DNA of 64,000 bases from Flavilitoribacter sp020436695 (lineage in GTDB: Bacteria; Bacteroidota; Bacteroidia; Chitinophagales; Saprospiraceae): the NCBI GenBank assembly GCA_041392665.1, contig JAWKLQ010000044.1, positions 1 to 64,000 of the forward strand, in the 5' to 3' direction. Both the position numbers and the translations under genes were made by a program. The notes under the pieces are model-generated. The model was not told where the DNA came from. It saw only the letters and a list, made by a program, of their open reading frames with translations, and did no database searches. Positions 61,509 to 64,000 of the stretch are shown here, one piece after another. How positions within the stretch are numbered: the stretch's first letter is position 1; the number at the start of each line of letters is the position of its first letter.

Positions 61509-64000
61509 TCAACGCACGATCACCTCATCGATAAACAGATGCGAGGGATTACCGGCACTTTCATGCCAGTCGGGCAATATACCTCCACTCGCCGCTTTCA
61601 CTTTTACATATCTGGCTTTGGCGGAGACCTCAGCCTGTAAGAACTGAGTTTCCGTATTATTGATTGTTTTATCGATCGAATTGGGTATGGTGGTCAACAA
61701 TTGATAGTGCTCCCCATCATCACTGATCTCGAAAGTAACTGAAGCAGGATAAAGTATCCAGGAGTTGACCTCCTGCAAAACGTGAATACCCACTTCGGAA
61801 ATCGGACGGATCGCTTTCAGATCGATCACTGCTACAAAATTCTGATCAAAGTAGCTTTGCCATTCACCGGTTTTCCAGTTGGTCGTCCCCAGCAGGCCGT
61901 CGATCAAAGCCTCTTCACCTCCGGCGGTATACATATGGTGAACCTTGCTTTGGATATCAATTGATCTGTCGGTGGGTACCCGGTAGAACTGCTGCGAAAT
62001 AACCGGTGACTTAACCTTATTCCTCACCGCATAAGCTTTTACTGTGGTCGTTTTATCCAGTACGAAAGGTGCCGTATACAGCTGAAAATCATCCTGATCC
62101 GAGAGGGAATAAAAGATCTCCGCGTCCTCATCCTGACTTTTGAGCACGATCTCAAGTTGATCGCTGAATTTGAAGTCCTCCATGTCAAAATAAGGAACAG
62201 CCAGAAATGAATGGTCATCGATACCGCTATGGGGCCATTTTTCAGGCGCACTTCCCAGGCTTTTGTTCGGCGTTGAGGCCAGCACAAAATGCAGCTCGCC
62301 GCCTTCGGCGATATCGCTATGCTTCAGATAAGTGGCCTTATGATCCCGGCCATTCAGTTGCATACCGTTGATATAAAAATCCTCCGGAGAGCTCCGTTCG
62401 GCCGTGATCGTAAAGGCCTTGCCGTTTTCCAGGTGGAGCTTCACTTCGTCAAACAAAGGGCTGCCAATGGCGTAAATACCACTGCCTGGTGTAACCGGAT
62501 AAAACCCAATATCACTCCAGATCAGCCAGGCACTCATTTGTCCGCAGTCTTCGTTACCGATCAGCCCATCCGGTTGATTGGGATAAAACTCCGTGCAGAT
62601 CTGATGCACGATCTCCTGGGTACGCCAGGCTTTTCCCACATAATTGAACAGGTAGGCGATGTGATGGCTTGGTTCATTGCCGTGGGCGTATTGGCCGATC
62701 AGTCCGGTAACATCGCTTTGCTCCCGGCCGGTCAGTGTCTCCGAAGTAGTGAACAGTTCGTCCAGCTTTTCAGCCATTTTTCCCGGGCCACCATAAAGTT
62801 CCATCAACCCATCCAGGTCTTGTTGAGCGGTAAAGGAATAGTGCCAGGCATTACCTTCCGTGTAGAAATTATTCACTTCGGTAGCCCGGAAAGGACTGTA
62901 CCAAAAACTGTGTACCTTCCCTCGGATGAACCCCGAGTTGGGATCAAAAACATTCTTGTAGTTTTGCGCCCTCAACAAATACTGGTCCCGGATATCCGTT
63001 TCTCCCAGCCAGCCGGCCAACTGGGCAATGCACCAGTCATCATATGCGTATTCTACGGTCTTGGAAGCACTCTCATGGTCCACTTCATTACTCACGTAGC
63101 CCTCTGCGGCGTATTTTGTAAGTCCGAAACGATCGCTTTCGGCATAGTTGGTCATTGCCTCCAAGGCCAGACCGGCATCGAAATTCCGGATCCCTTTCTG
63201 ATACGCATCAACAATGACCGGCACCGAGTGGTAGCCGATCATGCAAAAGGTCTCGTTGCCGCTCAGTTCCCACATGGGCAGCATGCCGCCCTGCTGATAT
63301 TGGGTGAGGAAAGTCTGTATCCAGTCACCGGTACGCCGTCGGTTAATGACCGATTGGAGCGGATGCAGCGCCCGGTGGGTATCCCACAATGAAAACACGG
63401 AATAGTTGGTGAATCCCTGAGCATGATGTACCTGGGCATCGGTACCACGGTATTCACCGTTTACATCCGTATAGATATTAGGGCTCAGGCTGGCGTGATA
63501 AAGCGCGGTATAAAAAGCAACCTGCTGGTCTTTGGTGCCGCCTTTCACTTCGATCTTTCCCAGCTCTTTATTCCATGCTGTTCTGGCTTTTTCTCTTTGT
63601 TTACTGAAATTGAAGTCGGTGATCTCCGTTTCCAGGTTGTGTTTGGCATTGGCAATACTCACTCCCGATATACCAATTTTCAGTCTTAGTTTACGGTGTT
63701 CAGGTAATGCGAAAGCGAAATAGGACTTGATGTTCGTACCTGTTGCCTTCCGGAGTCCTTTTTTCAGTTCATCATCCAGGGCGATCCCATACTCCTTGAT
63801 GGGGTATTCGAATTTGATGTAAAAATAAATCACCTGATCTTTCGCCCAACTACTGCTCCTGCGCATCCCTCCCACCTCATAGGGACTCATTATCTCGAGT
63901 GAAGCATCCAATACCTGATCGCGGTGTTGCAGATCGAGTAAAACCTTTCCCATGCCCGGTTTTTCGAAGGTATACTCGTGTATGCCTGATCTGGTAGCGG
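61509..64000 (-). CDS. GH92 alpha-mannosidase with C-terminal binding domains (5' end outside window)
   Basis: The frame stays open beyond 64000 (SGIHEYTFEKPGMGKVLLD), so the N-terminus is missing; the ATG at 63953 is internal. The GH92 fold is clear: TALYHASLSPNIYTDVNG, SLWDTHRALHPLQ, MLPMWELSGNETFCMIGYHS, GNEPSHHIAYLFNY and GLIGNEDCGQMSAWL. These calcium-dependent enzymes remove alpha-mannose from N-glycans or mannans. After the catalytic part come a chitobiase-C-like domain (KFSDQLEIVLKSQ, IFYSLSDQDDFQLYTAPF) and an F5/8 discoidin-like domain (ALIDGLLGTTNWKTGEWQSYF) that probably bind glycan. It supports mannose-rich glycan use with the GH130-like gene. Confidence 0.93.
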   Translation of the reverse strand, partial: ATRSGIHEYTFEKPGMGKVLLDLQHRDQVLDASLEIMSPYEVGGMRRSSSWAKDQVIYFYIKFEYPIKEYGIALDDELKKGLRKATGTNIKSYFAFALPEHRKLRLKIGISGVSIANAKHNLETEITDFNFSKQREKARTAWNKELGKIEVKGGTKDQQVAFYTALYHASLSPNIYTDVNGEYRGTDAQVHHAQGFTNYSVFSLWDTHRALHPLQSVINRRRTGDWIQTFLTQYQQGGMLPMWELSGNETFCMIGYHSVPVIVDAYQKGIRNFDAGLALEAMTNYAESDRFGLTKYAAEGYVSNEVDHESASKTVEYAYDDWCIAQLAGWLGETDIRDQYLLRAQNYKNVFDPNSGFIRGKVHSFWYSPFRATEVNNFYTEGNAWHYSFTAQQDLDGLMELYGGPGKMAEKLDELFTTSETLTGREQSDVTGLIGQYAHGNEPSHHIAYLFNYVGKAWRTQEIVHQICTEFYPNQPDGLIGNEDCGQMSAWLIWSDIGFYPVTPGSGIYAIGSPLFDEVKLHLENGKAFTITAERSSPEDFYINGMQLNGRDHKATYLKHSDIAEGGELHFVLASTPNKSLGSAPEKWPHSGIDDHSFLAVPYFDMEDFKFSDQLEIVLKSQDEDAEIFYSLSDQDDFQLYTAPFVLDKTTTVKAYAVRNKVKSPVISQQFYRVPTDRSIDIQSKVHHMYTAGGEEALIDGLLGTTNWKTGEWQSYFDQNFVAVIDLKAIRPISEVGIHVLQEVNSWILYPASVTFEISDDGEHYQLLTTIPNSIDKTINNTETQFLQAEVSAKARYVKVKAASGGILPDWHESAGNPSHLFIDEVIVR

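Noticed and set aside
62289..63392. Long plus-strand ORF of 367 codons
   Set aside because: It lies antisense inside the GH92 gene, which has full family motifs; the antisense translation has no recognisable domain.

Overview
The window looks like chromosomal DNA of a Bacteroidota bacterium. Evidence: a SusC/SusD pair, a type IX secretion (T9SS) sorting tail, several TlpA-like thioredoxin lipoproteins, L-type lectin/OmpA and TonB_C proteins, DUF4159, a LytS/LytTR pair, and a promoter of the Bacteroidota form TTG-N20-TAnnTTTG in front of uvrA. The EAD11-type death-like domain, the many lipoproteins and the intergenic hairpin families point to the Saprospiria (Lewinella-like) side of the phylum; that placement is inference. 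No rRNA, tRNA or CRISPR array was seen.

Layout. 1-2.1 kb: the end of a conflict-type module (unknown beta-rich C-terminus, EAD11-transmembrane protein, short degraded ORF). 2.1-11.1 kb: a minus-strand housekeeping block (tpiA with a C-terminal frameshift, SanA-like protein, bioB, ketoacyl synthase, bioA, RidA-like lipoprotein, accD, hemE). 11.3-17.4 kb: plus-strand dicarboxylate symporter, conserved unknown, thioredoxin-like lipoprotein and an 877-residue TIR-like/TPR/SDR fusion. 17.4-25.4 kb: haloperoxidase-like lipoprotein, uvrA behind a long hairpin leader, and a REC-CRP regulator convergent with a PAS histidine kinase. 25.6-30.3 kb: kdsB, HAD phosphatase, DUF4159, rsmE, rseP. 30.4-41 kb: envelope proteins (TonB_C/TPR, lectin-OmpA, SGNH esterase, OmpA lipoprotein), a PadR-controlled FtsX/MacB permease and a TlpA-like protein. 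41-50 kb: HIT, Dabb, sugar MFS, RluA, a decayed FG-GAP/ASPIC gene beside a MITE-like element, a LytS/LytTR pair and a frameshifted MFS gene. 50-64 kb: a glycan-use region (FAD oxidoreductase lipoprotein, GH130-like protein, SusC/SusD, GH92 mannosidase at the right edge) interrupted by a VapBC-like pair and a two-gene coiled-coil membrane module.

The most unusual coding feature is the TIR-like/TPR/SDR fusion at 14750-17383. The most unusual non-coding feature is the intergenic DNA: many spacers carry degenerate short-word repeats followed by their own inverted complement; two spacers share a 134-bp inverted-repeat element; two share an identical 44-bp hairpin; and a 232-bp element at 46364-46595 has 14-bp terminal inverted repeats and a 7-bp target duplication. 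Two otherwise well-conserved genes (tpiA and an MFS transporter) are each broken by a single missing base in a homopolymer, so base-level assembly quality should be kept in mind.
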